NCBI RefSeq assembly: GCF_002095575.1
Contig: NZ_MLJJ01000015.1
Location: forward strand, 1 to 64,000
Length of the DNA stretch: 64,000 bases
Origin: Pantoea septica
GTDB lineage: Bacteria > Pseudomonadota > Gammaproteobacteria > Enterobacterales > Enterobacteriaceae
Direction: 5' to 3'
In this document: positions 7,670-16,080 of the stretch, piece by piece
How positions within the stretch are numbered: position 1 is the stretch's first letter
Layout: each line of letters begins with the position of its first letter
Notes under the pieces: generated by a model
Databases searched by the model: none
Told to the model about the DNA's origin: nothing
The model's input: only the letters and a program-made list of their open reading frames with translations
Made by a program: the position numbers and the translations under genes

Positions 7670-7685
7670 TGGCACAACCTTTGCA
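7670..7685 (+). promoter_or_regulatory. Sigma-54 type promoter of the rut operon
   Basis: TGGCAC-AACCT-TTGCA carries the -24 GG and -12 GC of an RpoN promoter exactly 10 bases apart and matches the consensus at all informative positions. It sits 88 bases before the rutA ATG. NtrC-dependent expression of rut under nitrogen limitation is established in E. coli. Confidence 0.75.
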
Positions 7686-7773
7686 AATTTGTCAGCAAGC
7701 GCCGCTATCAGGGATGAAGCAGGATGCCGCGCAGCGCACCACATCATTTATCACCTGGCAAAGAGGGTTTGAC

Positions 7774-8862
7774 ATGAAGATTGGCGTTTTCATTCCGATT
7801 GGTAACAACGGCTGGCTGATTTCTACCCACGCTCCGCAGTACAAACCGACGTTCGAACTGAACAAGGCGATCGTACAAAAGGCAGAGCGCTACCACTTCG
7901 ACTTTGCGCTTTCGATGATCAAGCTGCGCGGCTTCGGCGGTAAAACCGAGTTCTGGGATCACAATCTTGAATCTTTCACCCTGATGGCAGGCCTGGCCGC
8001 CGTGACCTCGCGTATAGAGATCTACGCCACCGCCGCCACGCTAACGCTGCCGCCTGCCATCGTGGCGCGCATGGCGTCGACCATCGACTCCATCTCCGGC
8101 GGCCGCTTCGGCGTCAATCTGGTGACCGGCTGGCAGAAGCCGGAGTATGAGCAGATGGGCGTCTGGCCGGGCGATGACTACTTTAGCCGCCGCTACGACT
8201 ACCTGACGGAGTACGTTACCGTGCTGCGCGATCTCTGGGGCAGCGGCCAGTCCGATTTCAAAGGCGAATTTTTCACCATGAACGACTGCCGGGTCAGCCC
8301 ACAGCCGCAGAAGCCGATGAAAGTCATCTGCGCCGGTCAGAGCGACGCAGGCATGGCCTTTTCCGCGCAGAATGCCGACTACAACTTCTGCTTCGGCAAA
8401 GGGGTCAACACGCCGGCCGCCTTCGCCCCGACCGCCGCGCGCATGAAGCAGGCGGCGGACAAGGCGGGTCGCGACGTCGGCTCCTATGTGCTGTTTATGA
8501 TTATCGCCGCCGACAGCGACGAGGCGGCGCGCGCCAGGTGGGAACACTATAAAGCAGGCGCCGACGAAGAAGCGCTCGCCTGGCTGACCACGCAGAGCCA
8601 GCAGGATAAGCGTTCCGGCAGCGACACCAACGTGCGCCAGATGGCCGACCCCACTTCCGCAGTCAATATCAATATGGGCACGCTGGTCGGCTCTTACGCT
8701 AACGTCGCGCGCATGCTGGATGAGGTGGCTCAGGTTGAAGGCGCCGAAGGCGTGCTGCTTACCTTCGACGACTTCCTGCAGGGCATTGAAGATTTCGGCC
8801 AGCATATCCAGCCGCTGATGCAGTGTCGCAGCGAGATCAATGACAACAGAGAGGTGGCCTGA
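7774..8862 (+). CDS. rutA: Pyrimidine monooxygenase RutA
   Basis: RutA is the FMN-dependent luciferase-family oxygenase that opens the uracil or thymine ring at N3-C4, the first step of the Rut pathway. It uses reduced FMN from RutF. The 362-residue protein starts [17 protein letters not shown] and carries the flavin-dependent TIM-barrel landmarks [18 protein letters not shown] and the [10 protein letters not shown] helix. The ATG at 7774 with AGAGGG just upstream is chosen; an earlier in-frame start at 7645 would run over the promoter. Its stop overlaps the rutB start by one base (TGATG), so translation is probably coupled. Confidence 0.96.
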   Translation: MKIGVFIPIGNNGWLISTHAPQYKPTFELNKAIVQKAERYHFDFALSMIKLRGFGGKTEFWDHNLESFTLMAGLAAVTSRIEIYATAATLTLPPAIVARMASTIDSISGGRFGVNLVTGWQKPEYEQMGVWPGDDYFSRRYDYLTEYVTVLRDLWGSGQSDFKGEFFTMNDCRVSPQPQKPMKVICAGQSDAGMAFSAQNADYNFCFGKGVNTPAAFAPTAARMKQAADKAGRDVGSYVLFMIIAADSDEAARARWEHYKAGADEEALAWLTTQSQQDKRSGSDTNVRQMADPTSAVNINMGTLVGSYANVARMLDEVAQVEGAEGVLLTFDDFLQGIEDFGQHIQPLMQCRSEINDNREVA

Positions 8863-9581
8863 TGAGTACCGTTTACTGCGCCCATACTTCCACGCTGCCG
8901 CAGGTTGAGCTGCCTGCGCGCCCGGAAGCGATCGCTTTTCCGCCTACGCAAAGCGCGCTGATCGTAGTCGATATGCAAAACGCCTACGCCACGCCCGGCG
9001 GCTACCTCGACCTGGCCGGCTTCGACGTCTCCTCCACGACGCCGGTGATAGAGAAGATTGCGCAGGCGGTCGCCGCCGCGCGCGCGGCGGGCGTGCAAAT
9101 CGTTTGGTTCCAGAACGGCTGGGATAACCAGTATGTCGAGGCGGGCGACGCCGGTTCGCCGAATTTTCATAAGTCCAACGCCCTGAAAACCATGCGCAAG
9201 CGTCCTGAGCTGCAGGGCTCGCTGCTGGCGAAAGGCGGCTGGGATTATCAGCTGGTGGACGCGCTGCAGCCGCAGCCAGATGATATCGTGCTGCCGAAAC
9301 CGCGCTACAGCGGCTTTTTCAACACGCCGCTCGACAGCATGCTGCGCAGCCGCGGCATTCGCCATCTGATCTTTACCGGCATCGCCACCAACGTCTGCGT
9401 GGAATCGACGCTGCGCGACGGCTTTTTCCTCGAATATTTCGGTGTGGTGCTGGAAGACGCCACTTACCAGGCGGGCCCGCCCTTCGCCCAGCAGGCGGCG
9501 ATTTTCAATATCGAAACTTTTTTCGGCTGGGTCTCCAGCGTCGACGCCTTCTGCGAAAGCCTGCAAGGACATAAGGAGTAA
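8862..9581 (+). CDS. rutB: Ureidoacrylate/peroxyureidoacrylate amidohydrolase RutB
   Basis: RutB cleaves the ureidoacrylate product of RutA, releasing carbamate (then ammonia and CO2) and aminoacrylate. The 239-residue protein has the isochorismatase fold with the expected triad region: Asp in [10 protein letters not shown], a Lys in [10 protein letters not shown] and the nucleophilic Cys in [16 protein letters not shown]. It is the second gene of the operon, overlapping rutA by one base and ending 4 bases before rutC. Confidence 0.95.
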   Translation: MSTVYCAHTSTLPQVELPARPEAIAFPPTQSALIVVDMQNAYATPGGYLDLAGFDVSSTTPVIEKIAQAVAAARAAGVQIVWFQNGWDNQYVEAGDAGSPNFHKSNALKTMRKRPELQGSLLAKGGWDYQLVDALQPQPDDIVLPKPRYSGFFNTPLDSMLRSRGIRHLIFTGIATNVCVESTLRDGFFLEYFGVVLEDATYQAGPPFAQQAAIFNIETFFGWVSSVDAFCESLQGHKE

Positions 9582-9585
9582 CGTC

Positions 9586-9981
9586 ATGCCGAAGTCTGTG
9601 ATTATTCCCCCGGGCACCGCCACGCCTATCGCCCCCTTCGTGCCGGGTACGCTGGCCGACGGCGTGGTCTATGTCTCCGGCACCCTGCCGTTCGACAAAG
9701 AGAATAACGTGGTGCATATCGGCGACGCTGCCGCGCAGACGCGCCACGTGCTGGAAACCATTAAAACCGTGATTGAAACCGCGGGCGGCACGCTCGACGA
9801 CGTAACGTTCAACTCGATTTTTCTTACCGACTGGCAAAATTACGCCGCCATCAATCAGGTTTATGCCGAGTATTTTGCCGGCGATAAGCCGGCTCGCTTC
9901 TGCATTCAGTGCGGCCTGGTGAAGCCCGACGCGCTGGTGGAGATCGCCAGCGTGGCGCATATCGGCAAGCGGGAGGCGTAA
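9586..9981 (+). CDS. rutC: Aminoacrylate deaminase RutC (Rid family)
   Basis: RutC belongs to the YjgF/YER057c/UK114 (Rid) family and is thought to speed the conversion of 3-aminoacrylate to malonic semialdehyde. The 131-residue product begins [21 protein letters not shown], nearly the same as E. coli RutC, and keeps the Rid motif [17 protein letters not shown]. The ATG at 9586 follows AAGGAG; the longer frame starting at 9442 overlaps rutB and is rejected. Its TAA shares one base with the rutD ATG (TAATG). Confidence 0.95.
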   Translation: MPKSVIIPPGTATPIAPFVPGTLADGVVYVSGTLPFDKENNVVHIGDAAAQTRHVLETIKTVIETAGGTLDDVTFNSIFLTDWQNYAAINQVYAEYFAGDKPARFCIQCGLVKPDALVEIASVAHIGKREA

Positions 9982-10784
9982 TGCATCTGGAGATACTGGG
10001 ACGGCAGGATCCCGCAGCGCCGACGCTGGTGTTGGCTTCCGGCCTCGGCGGCGTAGCAGGCTTCTGGCAGCCGCAGCTGGCGGCGCTGAGCGCGCGCTAT
10101 CGCGTGGTGGTTTACGACCAGCGCGGCACCGGCCGTAGCGCGCAGTCGCTGCCCGCCGACTATTCGATGGCGATGATGGCGGCCGAACTGGCCGAGGCGC
10201 TGGCGCAGCACGGCATTACGCGCTTCGGCGTCATCGGCCACGCCCTCGGCGGCCTCGTCGGGCTGCAGCTGGCGCTCGATTACCCCGAACGCGTCGAGCG
10301 CGTGGCGGTCATCAACGGCTGGCTGCGGCTGCATCCCCATACGCGACGCTGCTTTCAGGTGCGGCAGGATCTGTTGCTCAAGGCGGGCGTCGAGGCCTTC
10401 GTGCGCGCGCAGCCGCTGTTCCTCTATCCGGCAGAGTGGATGGCGCAGCATCAGACGCGTCTCGCCGAAGAAGAGGCGGCGCATCTCGCCCATTTTCAGG
10501 GGCGCGACAACCTGCTGCTGCGCCTGAACGCCCTGATGCGCGCCGACTTTACGCCGCTGGCCGCGCGCATTCAGCAGCCGGTGCTGGCGATCTGCAGCCA
10601 GGACGACATGCTGGTGCCCTGGAGCTGCAACGGGGAGTTGGCGGCCGCGCTGCCCAACGCGCAGCAGATCGCGATGTCCTGGGGCGGACATGCCATGAGC
10701 GTCACCGACGCCGACGGATTCAATTCGCTGCTGCTGCAGTGGCTTAACAGGAGCGAAGCCGCGCCGCAGCGCGCGGCGAGCTAA
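9981..10784 (+). CDS. rutD: Putative carbamate/aminoacrylate hydrolase RutD (alpha/beta hydrolase)
   Basis: RutD is an alpha/beta-hydrolase that increases flux through the later Rut steps. The 267-residue protein shows the oxyanion strand [12 protein letters not shown], the YDQRGTGRS loop, the elbow [20 protein letters not shown], where alanine stands in for the usual nucleophile serine as I recall for E. coli RutD, and the late histidine in WGGHAMS. It starts at 9981, overlapping the rutC stop by one base. Only 10 bases separate it from rutF, where rutE would be expected. Confidence 0.93.
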   Translation: MHLEILGRQDPAAPTLVLASGLGGVAGFWQPQLAALSARYRVVVYDQRGTGRSAQSLPADYSMAMMAAELAEALAQHGITRFGVIGHALGGLVGLQLALDYPERVERVAVINGWLRLHPHTRRCFQVRQDLLLKAGVEAFVRAQPLFLYPAEWMAQHQTRLAEEEAAHLAHFQGRDNLLLRLNALMRADFTPLAARIQQPVLAICSQDDMLVPWSCNGELAAALPNAQQIAMSWGGHAMSVTDADGFNSLLLQWLNRSEAAPQRAAS

Positions 10785-10794
10785 GGAGATAACG

Positions 10795-11319
10795 ATGAGC
10801 ACCCTTACCCTTACGCCTGAGACCGCGCTGGTCGAGAAGCAGGCCTTTCGTGACGGCATGGCGCGCCTTGGCGCCGCCGTTAATATCATCACCACCGACG
10901 GCCCGGCGGGCCGCGCGGGTTTTACCGCCTCCGCGGTGTGCAGCGTCACCGATACGCCGCCGACGCTGCTGGTCTGCCTGAACCGCTCAGCCTCGGTATG
11001 GTCGGTGTTCGAGGCCAACCGCCAGCTTTGCGTCAATACCCTGGCGGCCGGTCAGGAGGCGCTCTCTGCTCTCTTCGGCGGCAAGACGCCGATGGAAGCG
11101 CGCTTTCAGGCGGCGCAGTGGCGCACGGCGGCGACAGGTTCGCCCGTGCTCGAAGGGGCGCTGGTCTCGTTCGACTGCCGCATCAGCGACATTACGCAGG
11201 TCGGCACCCACGACGTGCTGTTTTGCGAAGTGCTGGCGCTAACGTTTAGCAATGAAATGCACGGGCTGGCCTGGTTCGATCGCGGCTATCTACCGCTGCA
11301 GCGGCAGGACGCCCGCTAA
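10795..11319 (+). CDS. rutF: Flavin reductase RutF
   Basis: RutF reduces FMN with NAD(P)H and supplies FMNH2 to RutA. The 174-residue protein is a flavin-reductase-like split-barrel domain with [23 protein letters not shown] and [15 protein letters not shown], almost identical to E. coli RutF. AAGGAG precedes the ATG. It follows rutD directly, so the malonic-semialdehyde reductase gene rutE is absent from the operon. Confidence 0.95.
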   Translation: MSTLTLTPETALVEKQAFRDGMARLGAAVNIITTDGPAGRAGFTASAVCSVTDTPPTLLVCLNRSASVWSVFEANRQLCVNTLAAGQEALSALFGGKTPMEARFQAAQWRTAATGSPVLEGALVSFDCRISDITQVGTHDVLFCEVLALTFSNEMHGLAWFDRGYLPLQRQDAR

Positions 11320-11361
11320 TCCGCCCCGCGCGGCCTGATACCCCTCTTTCTGGAGATAACG

Positions 11362-12687
11362 ATGGCGAGTTCCTGGTTTCCTCAATGGCGTAAAAAGTCG
11401 GCGGTATCGGACGGCGGGCTTATCGCCCCGGATGAGACGCTGCCGTTTGGACAAACGGCGATCCTCGGCCTGCAGCATGCGGTGGCGATGTTTGGCGCCA
11501 CCGTCCTGATGCCGCTGCTGATGGGGCTGGATCCCAATCTGGCGATTCTGGTGTCAGGCATCGGCACCCTGCTCTTTTTTGTTATCACCGGCGGACGCGT
11601 GCCGAGCTATCTTGGCTCCAGCGCGGCCTTTGTCGGCGTGGTCATCGCCGTAACCGGCTTCAACGGTCAGGGGCTGAACCCGCATCTCAGCGTCGCCCTC
11701 GGCGGAGTAATCGCCTGCGGCGCGCTCTATATGCTCATCGGTCTGCTGGTGATGAAAGTCGGCACGCGCTGGATCGAACGTCTGATGCCGCCGGTGGTTA
11801 CCGGCGCCGTGGTCATGGCGATTGGGCTTAACCTCGCGCCCATTGCGGTGCACAGCGTCGCGGCCTCTGGCTTCGACAGCTGGATGGCGGTAATGACCGT
11901 GCTCGCCATCGGGCTGGTGGCGGTCTTTACCTCCGGGATGGTGCAGCGCCTGCTGATTCTGGTGGGGCTGATCGTCGCCTGGGCGATTTACGCGCTGCTG
12001 ACCAACGTGCTGGGCTTCGGCAAACCGGTCGACTTCAGCGGCGTGGCGCAGGCCGCGTGGTTCGGCATGCCGCAAACCACCGCACCCAGCTTCGATCTTC
12101 AGGCGATGGTGATGATCGCGCCGGTGGCGATTATTCTGGTGGCGGAAAACCTCGGCCATCTCAAGGCGGTGGCGGGCATGACCGGCCGCAATCTCGATCC
12201 CTGGATGGGACGCGCCTTTGTCGGCGACGGCCTGGCGACCATGATCTCCGGCTCGATCGGCGGCAGCGGCGTGACCACCTACGCGGAGAATATCGGCGTG
12301 ATGGCGGTCACCAAAGTCTACTCCACGCTCGCCTTCGTGGCGGCGGCGGTCATTGCGCTGATCCTCGGCTTTTCGCCGAAATTCGGCGCGCTGATCCATG
12401 CGATTCCCGCGCCGGTTATCGGCGGCGCCTCGATTGTGGTCTTCGGCTTGATCGCGGTCGCGGGCGCGCGCATCTGGGTGCAGAACCATGTCGACTTCAG
12501 CCAGAACAACAATCTGATTATGGTCGCCACCACGCTGGTGCTGGGCGCGGGCGATTTTTCTCTGAAGATCGGCGGCTTTACTCTGGGCGGCATAGGCACC
12601 GCCACTTTCGGCGCGATTCTGCTTAACGCGATTCTGCGGCGACGCGGCGCGGCGCTGGCGGAGCGTCCGGCGCGCCAGCAGGGATAA
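11362..12687 (+). CDS. rutG: Pyrimidine/uracil permease RutG
   Basis: RutG is a nucleobase:cation symporter of the NCS2 (uracil/xanthine) family in the inner membrane. The 441-residue protein has about 14 hydrophobic segments, the family phrases GLQHAVAMFGATVLMPLLMGLDPN and YLGSSAAFVGV, and the substrate-site region VAENLGHLKAVAGMTGRNLDPWMGRAFVGDG followed by SGSIGGSGVTTYAENIGVM. It is the last gene of rutABCDFG. GGAG precedes the start. The stop codon directly abuts that of the convergent EamA gene. Confidence 0.95.
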   Translation: MASSWFPQWRKKSAVSDGGLIAPDETLPFGQTAILGLQHAVAMFGATVLMPLLMGLDPNLAILVSGIGTLLFFVITGGRVPSYLGSSAAFVGVVIAVTGFNGQGLNPHLSVALGGVIACGALYMLIGLLVMKVGTRWIERLMPPVVTGAVVMAIGLNLAPIAVHSVAASGFDSWMAVMTVLAIGLVAVFTSGMVQRLLILVGLIVAWAIYALLTNVLGFGKPVDFSGVAQAAWFGMPQTTAPSFDLQAMVMIAPVAIILVAENLGHLKAVAGMTGRNLDPWMGRAFVGDGLATMISGSIGGSGVTTYAENIGVMAVTKVYSTLAFVAAAVIALILGFSPKFGALIHAIPAPVIGGASIVVFGLIAVAGARIWVQNHVDFSQNNNLIMVATTLVLGAGDFSLKIGGFTLGGIGTATFGAILLNAILRRRGAALAERPARQQG

Positions 12688-13596
12688 CTATTCGCGCGGC
12701 GCCTCTGGCGCCGCTTTTTTTCGCCTGAGCTTCAGCTCGCTGACGATGACGCCGCAGACGATCAGCGCGCCGCCGAGAATGGCCGCCGCAGGAAGCCGCT
12801 CTCCGGCAAGACGCCCTACTACGCCCGCCCAGACCGGCTCGCCCGCGTAAATGACCGTGGCGCGCGTCGGTGAAACGCTGCGCTGCGCCCAGTTCATGGT
12901 GACCTGAATCAGCGCACTGGCCGCGCCGAGACCCAGCGCGCTCAGCAGCAGCGTCGGGCTGAGCGCCGGTATCGACTCGCCGTTCGGCGCCATCAGGGCG
13001 AAGGCGCACAGCGAGGCGACCGCCAGCTGAATCAGCGTCACGCGGCGCACGTCTACCTGGCCGGCGAAACGGCTAATCAGGATGATCTCGGCGGCGATGG
13101 CAAGCGTGCTGAGCAAGGTGGCGATTTCGCCCTGGTTAAGGCTGATGCGGCCATCCTGCGGCCCGGCCACCAGCAGCAGGCCGAGAAAAGCGAGCAGGAT
13201 GCCGCACCACGCCATCACGCCCGGCGGCCGCCGCAGAAACAACCACTGCAGCAGCGGCACCACTGGCACGTAGAGCGCGGTGAGAAAGGCGGACTGACTG
13301 CTGGAGATGGTCTGCATGCCCCAGGTTTGCAGGCCATAGCCGCCGGCGATCGACAGGCCGATCAGCGCGCCTGCGATCAGCTCCTGCCGCGTGGTGTCCG
13401 CCAGCGCGCGACGAAAGACGCAGGCGAGGATCAGCGCGGCGGTGGCGAAGCGCAAGCCGACAAAAAAGAAAGGGCCTGACCAGGCCATGGCGCGATGCAC
13501 CACCAGGAAGGTGCCGCCCCAGATCATGGTAATGAAAATCAGCACCAGCTCTTCGCGCGAAACGCGCAGTGCCAGGGTGCGGGAAACGTCCGACAT
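12688..13596 (-). CDS. DMT/EamA family transporter
   Basis: This 302-residue protein has ten hydrophobic segments in two EamA repeats (residues ~15-140 and ~155-285). Family landmarks are IWGGTFLVVHRAMAWSGP, the segment ending FLTALYVPVVPLLQWLFLRR in the first repeat, and VIYAGEPVWAGVVGRLAGERL in the second. Substrate is unknown; related exporters move amino acids or metabolites. The C-terminal tail KLRRKKAAPEAPRE is cytoplasmic, and its codons form the rut terminator on the other strand. Confidence 0.85.
   Translation of the reverse strand: MSDVSRTLALRVSREELVLIFITMIWGGTFLVVHRAMAWSGPFFFVGLRFATAALILACVFRRALADTTRQELIAGALIGLSIAGGYGLQTWGMQTISSSQSAFLTALYVPVVPLLQWLFLRRPPGVMAWCGILLAFLGLLLVAGPQDGRISLNQGEIATLLSTLAIAAEIILISRFAGQVDVRRVTLIQLAVASLCAFALMAPNGESIPALSPTLLLSALGLGAASALIQVTMNWAQRSVSPTRATVIYAGEPVWAGVVGRLAGERLPAAAILGGALIVCGVIVSELKLRRKKAAPEAPRE
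12696..12721 (+). terminator. Rho-independent terminator of the rut operon, inside the EamA 3' end
   Basis: GCGGCGCC and GGCGCCGC form a perfect 8-bp stem around TCT, followed by seven T. It lies 8 bases past the rutG stop but inside the coding sequence of the convergent transporter. Confidence 0.9.
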
Positions 13597-13749
13597 ATCT
13601 CACCTTCAGCGATTTAACGGGCGCCATTGTGCGCAGGTCGCGACCTGAATGCAATGCATCAGAAAAACCGCAAATTTTGCGATCTCGCCGCAGGGCCAAA
13701 AAGCTCTTCTATACTTCTGCTTAGGTTTTCACATGCTGAGGAGCGCGCA

Positions 13750-14349
13750 ATGGCCAGAATTTTGGTGCTTTATTACTCAATGTACGGACATATCGAAACC
13801 ATGGCGAATGCGGTAGCGGAAGGCGCGCGCCGCGTTCCGGGTGTCGAAGTCGACATCCGGCGCGTGCCGGAAACCATGGACGCCGAGCGTTTCGCCCAGG
13901 TGGGCGGAAAAACCGACCAGGCGGCCCCGGAAGCAACGCCGGACATATTGCCGCAGTACGACGCTATCCTGATCGGCACGCCGACGCGCTTCGGCAATAT
14001 GTCCGGCCAGATGCGCACCTTCTGGGACCGCACCGGCGGCCTGTGGGCCTCTGGCGCCCTGCACGGCAAGGTCGGCAGCGTCTTTACCTCGACCGGTACC
14101 GGTGGCGGCCAAGAGCTGACCATCACCTCGGTCTGGACCACCTTAGCGCACCACGGCATGGTGATCGTGCCGATTGGTTACGGAACGCAAGAGCTGTTCG
14201 ATATCTCGCAAACGCGCGGCGGCACGCCTTACGGTGCCACTACGCTGGCGGGAGGCGACGGCTCACGTCAGCCCACGGAAGCGGAACTGAATATCGCTCG
14301 CTATCAGGGCGAACATGTTGCCGGTCTGACGGTAAAACTCAAAGGGTAA
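13750..14349 (+). CDS. wrbA: NAD(P)H:quinone oxidoreductase WrbA
   Basis: WrbA is a tetrameric FMN protein that reduces quinones by two electrons, protecting against redox cycling; in E. coli it is RpoS-dependent. The 199-residue protein begins [19 protein letters not shown], the flavodoxin-like phosphate loop, and has [21 protein letters not shown] and [11 protein letters not shown] for FMN binding. TGAGGAG lies upstream of the ATG; a longer frame to 13627 is rejected. It is followed 20 bases later by yccJ, as in E. coli. Confidence 0.96.
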   Translation: MARILVLYYSMYGHIETMANAVAEGARRVPGVEVDIRRVPETMDAERFAQVGGKTDQAAPEATPDILPQYDAILIGTPTRFGNMSGQMRTFWDRTGGLWASGALHGKVGSVFTSTGTGGGQELTITSVWTTLAHHGMVIVPIGYGTQELFDISQTRGGTPYGATTLAGGDGSRQPTEAELNIARYQGEHVAGLTVKLKG

Positions 14350-14369
14350 GTTTCATTAAGGAGAAAAGT

Positions 14370-14600
14370 ATGTCGAACGACCAAGCGAAAGCACACCACG
14401 TTGGCGAATGGGCCACGCTGCGCCACACCTCGCCGGAAATCGCCGAGGCTATCTTCGAAGTGGCCAACTATGACGAAAAGCTGGCGGAGGAGATCTGGCG
14501 TCAGCAGGGTAACGATGAAGTGCTGTTTCGCGCCTTTGACAAAACGGAAGCCGATGTGCTGACGTGGGACGATACGCCGGTAGAGCGCAAAAATATCTGA
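14370..14600 (+). CDS. yccJ: YccJ family protein
   Basis: This 76-residue protein of unknown function matches E. coli YccJ over its full length ([38 protein letters not shown] and the C-terminal VERKNI). It is soluble and rich in charged residues. AAGGAG lies 9 bases before the ATG. It is the second gene after wrbA, and a clear terminator follows. Confidence 0.93.
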   Translation: MSNDQAKAHHVGEWATLRHTSPEIAEAIFEVANYDEKLAEEIWRQQGNDEVLFRAFDKTEADVLTWDDTPVERKNI

Positions 14601-14604
14601 TTGC

Positions 14605-14632
14605 GAGGCGGGATTTCCCGCCTCACTTTTTT
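14605..14632 (+). terminator. Terminator after wrbA-yccJ
   Basis: GAGGCGGG and CCCGCCTC pair around ATTT and are followed by AC and six T, 4 bases past the yccJ stop. Confidence 0.88.
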
Positions 14633-14650
14633 ACTGACCAAGGAGAATCT

Positions 14651-16024
14651 ATGTCTTCCTATCAGAGCATTAACCCCGCCAATAATCAGCTGCTGAAAAG
14701 CTGGCCTTCTCACGACGCCGCTGCGGTAAGCCAGGCGCTGGAAACCGCCGATCGCCTGTTCCACTCGTCGTGGAGCAAAGGCGACATCGCGCCGCGTCTG
14801 CAGGTGCTCGCCAGGCTGGCTGATTTGATTGAAAGCCGGGTTGACGAACTGGCCGCCATTGCCAGCAAGGAGATGGGCAAGCTGATTGGTCAGAGCCGTG
14901 GAGAAGTGAAAATTTGCGCGCAGATCGCGCGCTACTATGCCGACCATGCGGCAGAGATCCTGAAACCGCAGCCCTACCCCAGCGAACTGGGCGAGGCCTG
15001 GGTCGAGTATCATCCCATCGGGGTACTGGTCGCCGTCGAGCCGTGGAACTTCCCTTATTATCAGCTGATGCGCGTGCTGGCGCCTAACCTGGCGCTGGGC
15101 AATCCGGTGCTGGCGAAACATGCCAATATCGTGCCGCACTGCGCCGACGTGTTTGCAAAGCTGGTCATCGAAGCGGGCGCGCCGGAAGGCGCCTGGACTA
15201 ACCTGTTTATCAGCAGCGACCAGGTCGCCGAGCTCATTGCCGACGATCGCGTACAGGGCGTCGCCCTGACCGGCTCAGAACGCGCCGGCAGCGCGGTGGC
15301 GCAGCAGGCGGGCAAATACCTGAAGAAGTCGACGCTGGAGCTGGGCGGCAACGACGTGTTTGTGGTGCTCGACGACGCCGATATCGACGAAGCAGTGCGT
15401 CAGGGCGCGCAGGCGCGGCTTAGCAACTGCGGTCAGGTCTGTACCGCCGCCAAGCGCTTTATTCTGCACGAAAAGATCGCCAGCGCCTTTATCGATAAGT
15501 TCAGCGCGGCGCTGAAGGCGGCTCGCCTCGGCGATCCGCTCGATGAGCAGACCACGCTGGGGCCGCTCTCTTCCAAAGATGCGCGCGATCGCCTTGCGAA
15601 GCAGGTCGACGAAGCGGTGCAAAACGGCGCGACGCTGCTGATCGGCGGCAAGCCGGTTGAGGGCGTCGGCTGCTACTTCCAGCCGACGATCCTGACCGAT
15701 ATCCGCCCGGATAATCCTGCCTACTATGAGGAGTTTTTCGGACCGGTGGCGCAGATTTACGTGGTTGGCGATGACAACGCCGCTGTCGCGCTGGCGAATG
15801 ACTCCCATTACGGCCTGGGTGGCTCGGTCTGGACGCAAGACATCGCGCGCGGGCGCCGACTCGCCTCGGCGATAGAGACCGGCATGGTGTTTATCAACTC
15901 ACAGAGCGATACCTCAGCCGAGCTGCCGTTCGGCGGCGTGAAGCGCTCCGGCTATGGCCGCGAGCTGTCGGACCTGGGTATCAAAGAGTTCGCCAACCAG
16001 AAACTGGTGGTGGTTGCCGGCTAG
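14651..16024 (+). CDS. NAD(P)-dependent aldehyde dehydrogenase, succinate-semialdehyde type (Sad/YneI-like)
   Basis: The 457-residue protein has the full aldehyde-dehydrogenase layout: the start SINPANNQLL, the cofactor/oxyanion segment VEPWNFPYYQLMRVLAPNLALGN, the glycine motif LTGSERAGSAVA, the general base in LELGGND, the catalytic Cys in SNCGQVCTAAKR, and FGPVAQIY then FGGVKRSGYGREL. Length and motifs fit the Sad/GabD1 subgroup, which oxidises succinate semialdehyde and similar aldehydes. AAGGAG precedes the ATG. It lies between yccJ and agp, which are adjacent in E. coli, so it is an insertion relative to that genome. The true substrate is unproven; malonic semialdehyde from the nearby Rut pathway is a speculative alternative. 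Confidence 0.85.
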   Translation: MSSYQSINPANNQLLKSWPSHDAAAVSQALETADRLFHSSWSKGDIAPRLQVLARLADLIESRVDELAAIASKEMGKLIGQSRGEVKICAQIARYYADHAAEILKPQPYPSELGEAWVEYHPIGVLVAVEPWNFPYYQLMRVLAPNLALGNPVLAKHANIVPHCADVFAKLVIEAGAPEGAWTNLFISSDQVAELIADDRVQGVALTGSERAGSAVAQQAGKYLKKSTLELGGNDVFVVLDDADIDEAVRQGAQARLSNCGQVCTAAKRFILHEKIASAFIDKFSAALKAARLGDPLDEQTTLGPLSSKDARDRLAKQVDEAVQNGATLLIGGKPVEGVGCYFQPTILTDIRPDNPAYYEEFFGPVAQIYVVGDDNAAVALANDSHYGLGGSVWTQDIARGRRLASAIETGMVFINSQSDTSAELPFGGVKRSGYGRELSDLGIKEFANQKLVVVAG

Positions 16025-16041
16025 TCCGCCCCGCCCATAAA

Positions 16042-16065
16042 AAAACCCCGCTGAAGCGGGGTTTT
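16042..16065. terminator. Bidirectional terminator between the aldehyde dehydrogenase and agp
   Basis: AAAACCCCGC and GCGGGGTTTT form a 10-bp stem with loop TGAA. A- and T-runs on both sides make it work for both convergent genes. Confidence 0.92.
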
Positions 16066-16080
16066 TCACTGGTGCTGGTT

